Assembly: GCA_902773425.1 (NCBI GenBank)
Contig: CACYEP010000007.1
Location: 1-45,120, forward strand
Reading direction: 5' to 3'
Source: an uncultured Erysipelotrichaceae bacterium
GTDB lineage: Bacteria; Bacillota_I; Bacilli_A; Erysipelotrichales; Erysipelotrichaceae
DNA length: 45,120 bases
The notes under the pieces were generated by a model. The model did not search any database. It saw nothing but the letters and a program-made list of their open reading frames with translations, and was not told where the DNA came from. Each line of letters starts with the position of its first letter. Position 1 is the first letter of the stretch. The position numbers were made by a program, and so were the translations under genes. Of the stretch, positions 24,719 to 33,599 are shown piece after piece.

Positions 24719-24747
24719 ATTCTAGTGAAATCCGGTACGGATGTCAA
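24719..24747 (-). promoter_or_regulatory. Promoter of infC-rpmI-rplT
   Basis: Consensus TTGACA (24742-24747), a 17-base spacer and TAGAAT (24719-24724) on the minus strand. It lies 17 bases after the gltX stop and is one of the best sigma-A promoters in the window. Confidence 0.85.
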
Positions 24748-24764
24748 CTGAAAAACAAGGTTTT

Positions 24765-26288
24765 TTACGCATTTAATGCGTTTTGAAGATCCTTGATTGC
24801 CTGATCGATACGGCGCAAGGATTCTTCCTTGCCTAAGATATGCGCAATTTCCGCACATCCGCCCGGCGTAGATGCTTTATTGGATAACGCAACTCTTGCC
24901 GGCCACATAACTCTTCCGTTCTTTACGCCTTTTTCTGCCGCCAGATCAATAAACATCTGGGTCAGCGCTTCATCATCGGAATAGTTATCGAAGGCTTCCA
25001 TGCGTTCCTTTACCCAATATAATGCTTCCAGGGAATTCTCCGGAGTCGTCTTCATCTTCTTATGACGGTACAGTTCCGGATTGAATTCCAAAGTGTTTTC
25101 AATGAAGTCCACGATGGAAGGAACATGTTCCACCGTTGCCTCTTCCGCGCCTTCATTCAGCACTTTCTTATCGTATCCGGTAATTTCTGCGAAGAAGAGA
25201 ATTCTGGTCTGAAGCAGCATCGAAAGTTCCCTTAAATCAACATCGCGCGTCAGCACTTTCTTATACCACGGCATCGCAAGTTCATGGAATTTCTCCAGCG
25301 GCATTCTCTTAAGATATTCGCCGTTCATCCATCCGAGCTTATCCTGGTCGAAGATGGCCGGAGAAGCATTAATACGTTCAATCTTGAAGCGCTTAATCAA
25401 CTCATCCATCGTAAAGATTTCTTCGTTGTCTTCCGGAGCCCATCCCAGCAATGCCAGATAATTCAAAATCGCATCACTGATATATCCTTTCTCGATTAAA
25501 TCGTTGTAGCTCGCGTCCCCGTTTCTCTTGGAAAGCTTCTGGGTCTGGCTCTTCATAACCGGCGGGCAATGAACATACATCGGGATGTCCCAGTTAAACG
25601 CTTTGTAAATCAGATTGTACTTCGGCGTTGAAGAAATATATTCGTTGCCGCGGATGACACAATTGATTTCCATCAAATGGTCATCAATAACATTTGCGAA
25701 GTTATAGGTCGGAAAACCGTCCGATTTCAGAAGGATCTGTTCATCCAATGTGCTGTTTTCAACTTCGATATGTCCGTGTACTGCGTCATCAAACGATGTG
25801 ATTCCTTCCGCCGGAATGGTTTGACGGACTACATACTTTTCTCCCGCCGCGATGCGTTTTCTCGCTTCTTCGACCGAAATATGATGGCAGGGATCTACAA
25901 ACTTGAACCCTTTTCCTTTCTTTTCCGCCGCTTCGCGCTGTGCCTGAATATCTTCTTCGCTGCAGAAGCAATAATGCGCTCCGCCCAAATCTACCAGTTT
26001 ATCCGCGTATTCCTTGTAAATCGGCAAACGTTCCGACTGAATATACGGTCCGTACTTTCCAGGCTTATCCGGTCCTTCATCATATTCGAGATGCGTATCT
26101 TTCAATACGCTGTAGATAAAATTAAGTGCGCCTTTCACTTCGCGGTTCTGATCGGTATCTTCAATACGGAGTATAAAATCTCCGTTATCGTGCTTTGCGA
26201 TCAGGTAACTGAACAGTGCTGTGCGTAAGTTTCCGATGTGCATATAACCGGTCGGACTCGGCGCAAAACGAGTTCTTATTTTTTTCAT
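24765..26288 (-). CDS. gltX: Glutamyl-tRNA synthetase
   Basis: This class I synthetase charges tRNA-Glu, and in Bacillota usually also tRNA-Gln for GatCAB conversion. The 507-residue protein has RFAPSPTGYMHIGNLRTA with the HIGH-type HIGN, the zinc-region-like YCFCSEED and the KMSKS-type KLSKRNGD. The first in-frame ATG (26297) touches the GGAGG site, so the ATG at 26286-26288, 9 bases from GGAGG, is preferred. The tRNA-Gln promoter overlaps its 5' end on the other strand. Confidence 0.96.
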   Translation of the reverse strand: MKKIRTRFAPSPTGYMHIGNLRTALFSYLIAKHDNGDFILRIEDTDQNREVKGALNFIYSVLKDTHLEYDEGPDKPGKYGPYIQSERLPIYKEYADKLVDLGGAHYCFCSEEDIQAQREAAEKKGKGFKFVDPCHHISVEEARKRIAAGEKYVVRQTIPAEGITSFDDAVHGHIEVENSTLDEQILLKSDGFPTYNFANVIDDHLMEINCVIRGNEYISSTPKYNLIYKAFNWDIPMYVHCPPVMKSQTQKLSKRNGDASYNDLIEKGYISDAILNYLALLGWAPEDNEEIFTMDELIKRFKIERINASPAIFDQDKLGWMNGEYLKRMPLEKFHELAMPWYKKVLTRDVDLRELSMLLQTRILFFAEITGYDKKVLNEGAEEATVEHVPSIVDFIENTLEFNPELYRHKKMKTTPENSLEALYWVKERMEAFDNYSDDEALTQMFIDLAAEKGVKNGRVMWPARVALSNKASTPGGCAEIAHILGKEESLRRIDQAIKDLQNALNA

Positions 26289-26290
26289 CC

Positions 26291-26318
26291 TTGACATCCT
26301 CCGTTATTTGGTTAAAAT
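26291..26318 (+). promoter_or_regulatory. Promoter of tRNA-Gln
   Basis: TTGACA (26291-26296), a 16-base spacer and TAAAAT (26313-26318) precede the tRNA at 26331. The -35 lies over the gltX ribosome site region on the opposite strand. Confidence 0.8.
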
Positions 26319-26330
26319 GAATATTGCGAT

Positions 26331-26406
26331 TGGGGTGTCGCCAAGCGGTAAGGCAACGGACTCTGACTCCGTCATTGCAAAGGTTCGAATCCTTTCACCC
26401 CAGCCA
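26331..26406 (+). tRNA. tRNA-Gln (anticodon CUG)
   Basis: The cloverleaf folds completely. The acceptor is TGGGGTG/CACCCCA, the anticodon stem ACGGA/TCCGT with loop CTCTGAC gives anticodon CTG, and the T arm is AAAGG-TTCGAAT-CCTTT. The discriminator is G and CCA is encoded. It reads CAG. A terminator follows at 26418-26440. Confidence 0.95.
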
Positions 26407-26417
26407 TCAGCTTACTC

Positions 26418-26440
26418 AACAGGCATATGCCTGTTTTTTT
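26418..26440 (+). terminator. Terminator of tRNA-Gln
   Basis: The palindrome AACAGGCA/TGCCTGTT with a minimal loop is followed by a T-run. Confidence 0.88.
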
Positions 26441-26484
26441 GATGACCGACGTGTATTATAACATGTCCGGCAGAAATTGTTTAC

Positions 26485-26512
26485 TTGAATTCACGATTTC
26501 CTGTGCTATACT
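26485..26512 (+). promoter_or_regulatory. Promoter of tRNA-Glu
   Basis: TTGAAT (26485-26490), a 16-base spacer and TGCTATACT (-10 at 26507-26512) lie 10 bases before the tRNA. Confidence 0.75.
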
Positions 26513-26522
26513 ATTTAAGCAC

Positions 26523-26598
26523 GGCCTGTTGGTGAAGCGGTCAACACACTGGATTCTCATTCCAGCATTCACGGGTTCAAGTCCCGTACAGGCTACCA
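26523..26598 (+). tRNA. tRNA-Glu (anticodon CUC)
   Basis: The acceptor is GGCCTGT/ACAGGCT with a G-U first pair. The anticodon stem CTGGA/TCCAG with loop TTCTCAT gives anticodon CTC, the T arm is ACGGG-TTCAAGT-CCCGT, the discriminator is A and CCA is encoded. It reads GAG. It has its own promoter, separate from tRNA-Gln. Confidence 0.93.
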
Positions 26599-26607
26599 TA
26601 GTCAATA

Positions 26608-26636
26608 AACGCACCGGTTGATGTCCGGTGCGTTTT
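26608..26636 (+). terminator. Terminator of tRNA-Glu
   Basis: The stem AACGCACCGG/CCGGTGCGTT with a 7-base loop is followed by a T-run. On the minus strand it follows the proS stop and may also help end proS. Confidence 0.88.
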
Positions 26637-26638
26637 CT

Positions 26639-28354
26639 TTATTCCTGATGATTTTTAAAGTAATCGGCAAGGATCGAAGTAATCTTTTCTTCGGCCTTGT
26701 CCGCATCAATCAGTTCGGCATTCTTTTCCGTACGGAGTTTGAATTCCACCTGATGATCTTTAAATGCTTTACCGAATGTCACACGCATCGGAATACCGAT
26801 CAGGTCCATGTCTTTGAATTTGACTCCCGGACGTTCTTCACGGTCATCCATCAGCGTATCAATTCCCGCCGCATTCAAACGGTCGTACAAATCGTTCGCC
26901 GCCTTCATCATTTCTTCATTCTTGGTATCCAGCGGAACAATTGCGACTTTATACGGTGCCACGGAAATCGGCCATAAAATGCCGAAGTCATCGTGTTTCT
27001 GTTCAACGATTGCTGCCATAGCTCTGCCGATTCCAAGACCGTACGAGCCCATAATGACCGGTTTTTTCTCATTGTTCACATCGGAATAATAAAGATTCAT
27101 TGCCTTGGAATATTTATCGCCCAGCTTGAACGGGTTCGCAACTTCAATTCCCTTGCGGAATACGATCTTGCCTCCGCAAACCGGACAGCGGTCATTTTCC
27201 TGGATCAAACGCAAATCCATCGCGGTATCAATCTTGAAATCGTGAAGATTCACATTTTCATAGTGCAAGTCGTTCTCATTGGCTCCGACAATGAAATTCC
27301 TCATATGAGTTACTTCATAATCCGCGATTACCGGAATATCCAATCCGACCGGTCCCGCAAATCCGACCTTTGCATGAGTGACTTCTTCCACCGTCTGCGC
27401 ATCCGCCAGCGCAACTTCATTTGCGCCGAAAAGCTTACGGAGCTTTGTCTCATTTACATCGCGGTTGCCTCTTACCAGGCACGCAACAACCTTATCGTCC
27501 ACCTTGTAAATCAGAGTCTTGACGAAATCCGTCGGCTTCTTTCCGAAGAATGCCGCAACTTCTTCGATTGTCTTCGCGTTCGGTGTAGAAACCTTGCGCA
27601 TCGGAAGATATTCGGACAAATCATCTTCGTAATGATCCGGACACTGCGCAACTTCAAGGTTCGTTGAAAGGTCGCATGAATCACATGTTACGATCGTATC
27701 TTCACCGGTTTCGGACAGTGCCTGGAATTCCTGGGATAATAAACCTCCCATAACGCCTGTATCCGCTGTTACAATGACATAATCCAATTCAAAGCGGTTC
27801 ATGCAGTGAACATACGCGTCATACATCTTTTTGTAGGATACATCCAATCCTTCCAAGTCTTTATCAAACGAATACGCATCGTGCATGATAAACTCACGGA
27901 CACGGAGAAGTCCGAATCTCGGTCTGGGTTCATCACGGAATTTTGTCTGCAGCTGATAAAGATTAAACGGAAGATCCTTGTAGGAATGGATTCCCTGTGC
28001 GCCCGCAATCGCAAAGAGTTCTTCATGCGTCGGGCCTAATACGAACGGTTTCCCGTTTCTGTCTTTCAAAGAGAACATGCTGGAACCGAATCCCGCGCGT
28101 CTTCCCGAAGCAACATATGTTTCTTCCGGAATCAATGCCGGCATCAGAACTTCCTGCGCTCCGGCTTTGTTCATTTCGTCACGGACAATGTTCTGAATGT
28201 TATTTAATACTTTTAAACCCAGCGGCAGAAACATATATACACCGGCGGAATTCTTACGGACAAATCCGCCGCGGACCAATAAGTTTCCGGACACCGAGTC
28301 TTCATCTTTGATATTCTCACGAATCGTGAAAAAATACGAATTGCTTAATTTCAT
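26639..28354 (-). CDS. proS: Prolyl-tRNA synthetase, bacterial type
   Basis: ProRS attaches proline to tRNA-Pro. The 571-residue length is that of the bacterial form with an editing (INS) domain between class II motifs 2 and 3. Visible are GFVRKNSAGVYMFLPLGLKV, ALIPEETYVASGR, the motif 2 region FRDEPRPRFGLLRVREFIMHDAYS, the INS segment (KTLIYKVDDKVVACLVRGNRD), motif 3 SYGLGIGRAMAAIVEQ and a C-terminal anticodon-binding domain. The ATG has a CGAGG site. A TGTTATAAT extended -10 lies at 28381-28389. Confidence 0.97.
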   Translation of the reverse strand: MKLSNSYFFTIRENIKDEDSVSGNLLVRGGFVRKNSAGVYMFLPLGLKVLNNIQNIVRDEMNKAGAQEVLMPALIPEETYVASGRRAGFGSSMFSLKDRNGKPFVLGPTHEELFAIAGAQGIHSYKDLPFNLYQLQTKFRDEPRPRFGLLRVREFIMHDAYSFDKDLEGLDVSYKKMYDAYVHCMNRFELDYVIVTADTGVMGGLLSQEFQALSETGEDTIVTCDSCDLSTNLEVAQCPDHYEDDLSEYLPMRKVSTPNAKTIEEVAAFFGKKPTDFVKTLIYKVDDKVVACLVRGNRDVNETKLRKLFGANEVALADAQTVEEVTHAKVGFAGPVGLDIPVIADYEVTHMRNFIVGANENDLHYENVNLHDFKIDTAMDLRLIQENDRCPVCGGKIVFRKGIEVANPFKLGDKYSKAMNLYYSDVNNEKKPVIMGSYGLGIGRAMAAIVEQKHDDFGILWPISVAPYKVAIVPLDTKNEEMMKAANDLYDRLNAAGIDTLMDDREERPGVKFKDMDLIGIPMRVTFGKAFKDHQVEFKLRTEKNAELIDADKAEEKITSILADYFKNHQE

Positions 28355-28380
28355 AAGTGGTTAACCTCGATTTCTCAAAG

Positions 28381-28389
28381 ATTATAACA
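28381..28389 (-). promoter_or_regulatory. Extended -10 promoter of proS
   Basis: TGTTATAAT on the minus strand lies 27 bases before the ATG. A TTGACG lies only 12 bases upstream, too close to serve as a standard -35. Confidence 0.55.
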
Positions 28390-28542
28390 TATCCTTACCG
28401 TCAAAACACCCGAAGTTCAATTTACAGCAAACCAAAGTTTCAAATGAAATGTCTTTTTTCATTTTCAAATAAAAACATGCCAATAAACTGATCCGTACCT
28501 AGATGATATGTTTACTTCCCGGCGCCTATTACGGAATAACAC

Positions 28543-29388
28543 TCAGAACAATCTATCCTTACGGAATTCGATGCGGATGATTTTCATATTTACAAAACGG
28601 TCACAGAACTGAACCATAATTTTATAGATCAACCCAAGCCTCGGATAGATATCGCGGTAACCGCGCATATAGCTTTTCGATGTCACCGACGAAAACCGTT
28701 CGCTCCAAAAGTTCAAATCGTTCTCATCATCCAAAGAGAAATAAGCTTTTACATCGGTAATACCGGCTTCCTTAAGCCAGGTGTGCCTCATCATCCCTGC
28801 ACCGAAAGAATTGCACGCATCAAACGCAATAACACCTCCCGGGAACCGTTCAGACATCGCCTTCAGCAATTCTTTAACCCGGAAGGTTTTCAAATAGTAA
28901 AAGACACCTGATGCGATAAACACCGCTCCTTCCGACGCATTGATCCGATCCATCCATGTGTAATCATTAAGATCATACCCGAGAGACAATTCACGTTCTT
29001 TATCCGGCAAAATATCTTTGCGGATTTGAATCACATCGGGAAAATCAACATTGTACCCCAAGCACAATCCGTTGTCCGCCTTACGGAATGTATCATCCAA
29101 GCCGCATCCAAGATTTACTACAGCAGCTTTAGGATGTTTCTTAAGATAATCTTTCACTTCGTAAAGAAGATCGAACTGACGCTGGGCAACTTCCAATGCG
29201 CCGAACAGACCCGCGGTACTGTTCATCAATTTTTCCCTTGAAGAAAAATCATAATCAAGACTCCCGCAGATCCTTGCTGCCTCTTCATCATTAAACAAAT
29301 CCGGATATTTCTCCGAACATACTTTTCTTGTCATCAGCGGAATCACCAATGTCTCCTGGACGGTATTCGGTTCGATGTGATATTTCAT
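28543..29388 (-). CDS. Leucine carboxyl methyltransferase (LCM/TcmP)-family SAM methyltransferase
   Basis: The 281-residue protein has the SAM-binding motif I VVNLGCGLDDTF (about 90-101), the following acidic motif YNVDFPDVIQIRK, and FIASGVFYYL. This matches the LCM/TcmP class of O-methyltransferases, which act on small molecules or carboxyl groups. Its substrate cannot be read from the sequence. AGAGGCG lies before the ATG. It lies downstream of the adhesin gene but has its own promoter. In the 188 bases between it and proS I see only the proS promoter and no clear terminator. Confidence 0.82.
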   Translation of the reverse strand: MKYHIEPNTVQETLVIPLMTRKVCSEKYPDLFNDEEAARICGSLDYDFSSREKLMNSTAGLFGALEVAQRQFDLLYEVKDYLKKHPKAAVVNLGCGLDDTFRKADNGLCLGYNVDFPDVIQIRKDILPDKERELSLGYDLNDYTWMDRINASEGAVFIASGVFYYLKTFRVKELLKAMSERFPGGVIAFDACNSFGAGMMRHTWLKEAGITDVKAYFSLDDENDLNFWSERFSSVTSKSYMRGYRDIYPRLGLIYKIMVQFCDRFVNMKIIRIEFRKDRLF

Positions 29389-29420
29389 AGTATTCGCCTC
29401 TGGTTATACATATCTAACAA

Positions 29421-29449
29421 AGTATAACACCCACTTCTTTTACGCGCAA
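29421..29449 (-). promoter_or_regulatory. Promoter of the LCM methyltransferase
   Basis: TGTTATACT (-10 at 29421-29426) has a weak -35 TTGCGC 17 bases upstream on the minus strand. Confidence 0.5.
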
Positions 29450-29464
29450 TTGATATTCCTTGCA

Positions 29465-29492
29465 GAAAAGATGCGCAGAATTACTGCGCATC
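29465..29492 (-). terminator. Terminator of the adhesin gene
   Basis: On the minus strand GATGCGCAG/CTGCGCATC with a 5-base loop is followed by TTTTC, 6 bases after the stop. Confidence 0.88.
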
Positions 29493-29497
29493 GTCTT

Positions 29498-32400
29498 TCA
29501 TCCGTTCATCTTGTTTAATCTGTATTTCCCAAGCAAAACCAACACAATCAGCACACTGACAGCCATGATGGAATACCAAAGAAACGGGTAGCGGATTGCG
29601 GAAGTAACCACCGGAATAAACGGATCGTTTTCTACCGTGATCCGGATCACACCTTTCTCTTCGGATTCATTTCCGCGCTTTACTTCAAAGATTTTATACG
29701 TCTTTCCGTAACCGATCGGAGCCCTTGTTTCACGCAGCTGATAACCGCCTTCCTTATCGTACAACTCGAATTCCAATATACCGTCATCCCCGGTAGTTCC
29801 TGCAGCAGGTTTTCCGTTAACATCATTCACGGTTTCTCCTGTTTTCGGATCAAACACCTCAAATCGGGCACCGGATAAATGGACGTTCCGGTCTTTCGAA
29901 TCAACTTTCTCAATCCGGACTTTTAACCTGATACGTTCATTTACGATTTCCAAAGTCTGCGGATTCTTGGTATCGCCGACAACGGTGAATGACTGATCTT
30001 CCGCTTTTTTATACCCGTAAGGAACATCTTTTTCCCGCAGAATATAACTGCCGTCTCCCTCAAGATACTCCGATACATCTATGCCTTCCGCACTCAAATC
30101 AGATTGAAATTCGTAAACGGTTTCTTCCTCTTTGTCACTATTAACCCGGAGGATCTGCAGCAGCGCACCGGAAACCGGATTTCCTTCGTCATCAACCTTT
30201 TTCACTTTTACCGATACAGACCTATCGATCACAGACACAATGACTTTCTCAAAGTTTTCCGGATGTTCCGGTACCGTAAACTCAACGCTTTCGGATTTGT
30301 AATACCCGGAAGGCGCTGTTATTTCGGTTATTCTGTACGAATGACCCGCAATCAGTTTTTTATCCAAAAGCACCGGTTCTTTCCCCGTCTTTTCAGGCAT
30401 CAGCTCCAGCAAAACCGCTTCCTCTCCCGTAATGTCATAAAGTTCCAAAACGGCACCTTCGACCGGATTTCCGTCTTCGTCCGTCTTTTCGATCTCATAC
30501 ACCACCGGCGCATCCTTCATCACTAGATCCGTTACTCCGGAATCTAGAGTAAACTTTATTTCCTCTGAAGAATAATATCCGTCCGGCGGTGCGGTTTCCT
30601 TCAAAATATAGGTTTGATGCATTTCAAGACCTTCCATGATATGCGGCACATCCGAACTGATCCATGAATCCAGCACTGTTCCGTTCTCATCTGTTAACTC
30701 CATAGCGGCGCCGGGTATTTCCTCCGTTCCGTTTAACGCGGTCTTCGTGATCCGCAGAACGGTCGGCGTATTGAGAGCCGTATAACGGCATTTCGAAGAT
30801 GATTCATTTGAAATTACTACCGGATGCTTCTCTTCATTTTCAACAAACCGCGCAGATTGAGACAATTCACGGACATAATAGTTCCCCGGATACAATCCTT
30901 CCGACAAAAGATATCCGTTCTGATCCGTAGATCCTTTTACGGCGCATTCATCCTTGAAATAAAGAATTTGACCGTTCGCCGGATTCACAATATCTTCTTG
31001 GGCGAACAGACCGAACTCAAACCCGGAACGGTCCGTGCGGTCAATAAAGGAAGTATCCGCGCCGGTATCCGGAAAATCCTTGAAGACCTCCAAGCTTCCC
31101 AATACCGGGTGATTTTGCACGACTATGGTATAAACATCATATCCGTCTTCCGAAGTAATCTCCGGATAATACACATCGCTTTCCGAACGTTTTAATTCGA
31201 TAAGATTTCCGATATACAGAGTTAACGGATCTCTTTGAACAAATCCCGACGGAGCTTTTATCTCCTCCAATGTATAGAAACCGTCCGGATATCTAAACGG
31301 AAATTCCGCGGTGCCTTTTTGATCCGTTTCCGAACAATACGCATCCGTCTGTTCTGGGGATTTATCGGAATTTGTCATATAGCTTGACCATGTGCTCTCT
31401 CCATTCTTCAAAACCGTTTCATTTCCATCAGCATCCGTAAGTTTAAATACCGCCGGGGATAATGTGATGATTTCGCCTGTTACCGCATCTTTTTTAACGA
31501 TGCGCAGTTTCTTTAACGGCCGGTCGCTTATGACAAATTCAAACGTCTTATCGTTTTCCTCAAATGTGTATTCCTCCCCCGGAATAATCTCATATCTCTC
31601 ATTTTCATGATCGTTTTGATATCCAGAAGCTGCGCGGGTTTCCATAAGGTAATATCCGCTTGAATCATAACGCAAAGTTCCTTGTGCCTTACCCTCTTCA
31701 TCCGTCATAAGACGCATAACTTCATTCCCGTCCGAAATGCGGTATACGGTAAATTCACACCCGGAAACCGGCAGCGCAGGATTCAGCGTATCTTTCTTGA
31801 TCACCGAAACATACACTTTTTCAGGTTCATCAACCATATTGATCACTCCGTTATTCTCTTCCGGCATAAACCGGATTTCCTGAGCTGTCTTATAACCGAA
31901 CGGAGTGTCTGTCTCTTTCAGGACATATACGGTTCCGTTTTGCAGTCCGGATATCCGGTGTTCCCCGGAACTGTCCGTGATCCATGAATCGATTTCCTGC
32001 CCGTTTAAGCCGTATACAGCGAGTTTTGCGCCGGATACAGGATTTCCTTCGTCATCTGTCTTTTTCACGGTTACAGGCATGTTTTTGGCCTTTACGGTCA
32101 GCCTTTCGGAAGACGCAGTAAACGTAATATCTTTCATTAATGCGTAGCCTTCCGGAGCAGCAACCTCATGAAGAATATAGGATTCTCCTTCCGTAAGGTT
32201 GTCCGGGATATGAGGTTTTTGATTTGAAATCCATTCGTCCAATACTTTTCCCTCTTTCAGGATCTGAAGTTTAGCGCCGGACACCGTGTTCCCTTTTTCA
32301 TCTTCCTTAACGATTTCCAAAACACCGTCCGTCATGGTTATTTCCGTAACCGATCCGTTTTTACCTGTTCGAAAGCTTACATCTTTCGCTTTAACGTATC

Positions 32401-33490
32401 CTTTCGGAGCGCTTACTTCCCTTAAAACATACATATGTTCGCATTGTAATTCGCCGATTTTCATCTTATTTCCGTCTGAGGTCCAGCGCTTAACCGGTGT
32501 GTTCATCTGATCCTTGTCATACAGTTCCAATACGGCTCCCGCAAGACCTTTTCCTTCCGGATCTTTTTTCATGACGGATATTTCCGCGTACGGGATCACG
32601 TTAACCTTGATGCTGTATTCAGTTTGATCCATGAGTTTAAAAGTCGCTTTATCCTGGCCGGTCTTATTCTCGTACACAATCACCGCGCCTTGATTCTTAT
32701 CATATTCCGAAGATGTTCTTTTAAAGGAAACTGTACCGGAAACACTGTTTTTATCCGCTGTAACCGTAACCTTATCGCCATTGATTTGCAAAACAGTTCC
32801 GGTGTTATTGACGGAAACGGAATACGTCGATATCACACCGTTCCGGTCGGTAATTACTGCCGATTCTCCGCTTTTCAGATGAATTTCCTTCTTATCAAAA
32901 TCCGGTGCGTTTTTCACATATTTCATGACGGATTTCTTATACGATTTATACGCCTCCGAATTGATTCCGAATTCTTTTCCTTCGACTTTCGCCTCAAAGG
33001 TGATCGATTCATAATGGGTATCCTCATTGAAATAATAGTCATGCGTAGAAAAATGGATTTCATTTCCGATCACATCCCAGATCAGAAGCTGGCACTTTAC
33101 GTAATCCGCCAGTGTTTTTTCCGAAATGTCGTACGCATAATAGACAATTTTCGACAGATAAAGTTTTTCATCTTCCGTCAGACGGTCCGGCTTTTCCGCG
33201 TAATATGCCTGCGGATCCCGGTAATTTTCCGGCTGAACGCAAAATGCATCCCGGATAATCCCGTCATCTCCCTTGATTCGGAAAAGATGGATTCCGTTGT
33301 AATAATCAAAACCCGCATTTGCGCCGTTTTGATAATATGCCCTCCCGTTCATATTCAATACCGATCCGGGAATATCGGTTGTAGTCGCATCTTGCGCAGC
33401 AAATACAGCCGCTAAAGGATCAAACAAACTTTCCATAATCAATAGCGTACATAACAACATCTTCCATAATCTTCTGACTGCGGTTTTCAT
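29498..33490 (-). CDS. Thioester-domain adhesin with ten SpaA/CnaB repeats
   Basis: This 1330-residue surface protein has a signal peptide (about 1-32) and a thioester (TQXA-type) domain with Cys84 in AFCVQPE and Gln134 in KCQLLIWD, the pair expected to form the internal Cys-Gln thioester used for covalent host attachment. A beta domain follows (about 200-300), then ten CnaB/SpaA prealbumin-like repeats. Each starts with a VxKxD-type strand holding the isopeptide Lys and most end with LxExxAPxGY holding the catalytic Glu. The C-terminus has a membrane segment (WYSIMAVSVLIVLVLLG) and KYRLNKMNG tail but no LPxTG; FIPVVTS stands where the sorting motif belongs. AAGGAGG precedes the ATG. It is monocistronic, with no sortase gene nearby. 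Confidence 0.9.
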   Translation of the reverse strand: MKTAVRRLWKMLLCTLLIMESLFDPLAAVFAAQDATTTDIPGSVLNMNGRAYYQNGANAGFDYYNGIHLFRIKGDDGIIRDAFCVQPENYRDPQAYYAEKPDRLTEDEKLYLSKIVYYAYDISEKTLADYVKCQLLIWDVIGNEIHFSTHDYYFNEDTHYESITFEAKVEGKEFGINSEAYKSYKKSVMKYVKNAPDFDKKEIHLKSGESAVITDRNGVISTYSVSVNNTGTVLQINGDKVTVTADKNSVSGTVSFKRTSSEYDKNQGAVIVYENKTGQDKATFKLMDQTEYSIKVNVIPYAEISVMKKDPEGKGLAGAVLELYDKDQMNTPVKRWTSDGNKMKIGELQCEHMYVLREVSAPKGYVKAKDVSFRTGKNGSVTEITMTDGVLEIVKEDEKGNTVSGAKLQILKEGKVLDEWISNQKPHIPDNLTEGESYILHEVAAPEGYALMKDITFTASSERLTVKAKNMPVTVKKTDDEGNPVSGAKLAVYGLNGQEIDSWITDSSGEHRISGLQNGTVYVLKETDTPFGYKTAQEIRFMPEENNGVINMVDEPEKVYVSVIKKDTLNPALPVSGCEFTVYRISDGNEVMRLMTDEEGKAQGTLRYDSSGYYLMETRAASGYQNDHENERYEIIPGEEYTFEENDKTFEFVISDRPLKKLRIVKKDAVTGEIITLSPAVFKLTDADGNETVLKNGESTWSSYMTNSDKSPEQTDAYCSETDQKGTAEFPFRYPDGFYTLEEIKAPSGFVQRDPLTLYIGNLIELKRSESDVYYPEITSEDGYDVYTIVVQNHPVLGSLEVFKDFPDTGADTSFIDRTDRSGFEFGLFAQEDIVNPANGQILYFKDECAVKGSTDQNGYLLSEGLYPGNYYVRELSQSARFVENEEKHPVVISNESSSKCRYTALNTPTVLRITKTALNGTEEIPGAAMELTDENGTVLDSWISSDVPHIMEGLEMHQTYILKETAPPDGYYSSEEIKFTLDSGVTDLVMKDAPVVYEIEKTDEDGNPVEGAVLELYDITGEEAVLLELMPEKTGKEPVLLDKKLIAGHSYRITEITAPSGYYKSESVEFTVPEHPENFEKVIVSVIDRSVSVKVKKVDDEGNPVSGALLQILRVNSDKEEETVYEFQSDLSAEGIDVSEYLEGDGSYILREKDVPYGYKKAEDQSFTVVGDTKNPQTLEIVNERIRLKVRIEKVDSKDRNVHLSGARFEVFDPKTGETVNDVNGKPAAGTTGDDGILEFELYDKEGGYQLRETRAPIGYGKTYKIFEVKRGNESEEKGVIRITVENDPFIPVVTSAIRYPFLWYSIMAVSVLIVLVLLGKYRLNKMNG

Positions 33491-33556
33491 ATTCTCCCTC
33501 CTTGGACTCTGTCAATGTTAATTACGCGCAAAACTCGTTATTTCCTTCCGGAAACA

Positions 33557-33586
33557 CAAAAAAACTTCCCGGAAAAATCCGGGAAG
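33557..33586 (-). terminator. Terminator of the hydrolase-G3E GTPase operon
   Basis: On the minus strand CTTCCCGGA/TCCGGGAAG with loop TTTT is followed by seven T, 14 bases after the stop. Confidence 0.93.
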
Positions 33587-33599
33587 CATCGGAATGATT

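Noticed and set aside
25677-26228. Plus-strand open frame inside gltX
   Set aside because: Antisense shadow of gltX with Phe/Ile/Arg-rich composition and no ribosome site.
31044-31090. FPDTG inside the adhesin as a sortase motif
   Set aside because: It is internal, within the sixth CnaB repeat, and no hydrophobic segment or basic tail follows.
14981-33527. Shared 12-mer TGTTAATTACGC upstream of recA (14981-14992) and of the adhesin gene (33516-33527)
   Set aside because: Many 12-base matches are expected by chance between positions in 45 kb, and the two genes have no evident shared control.
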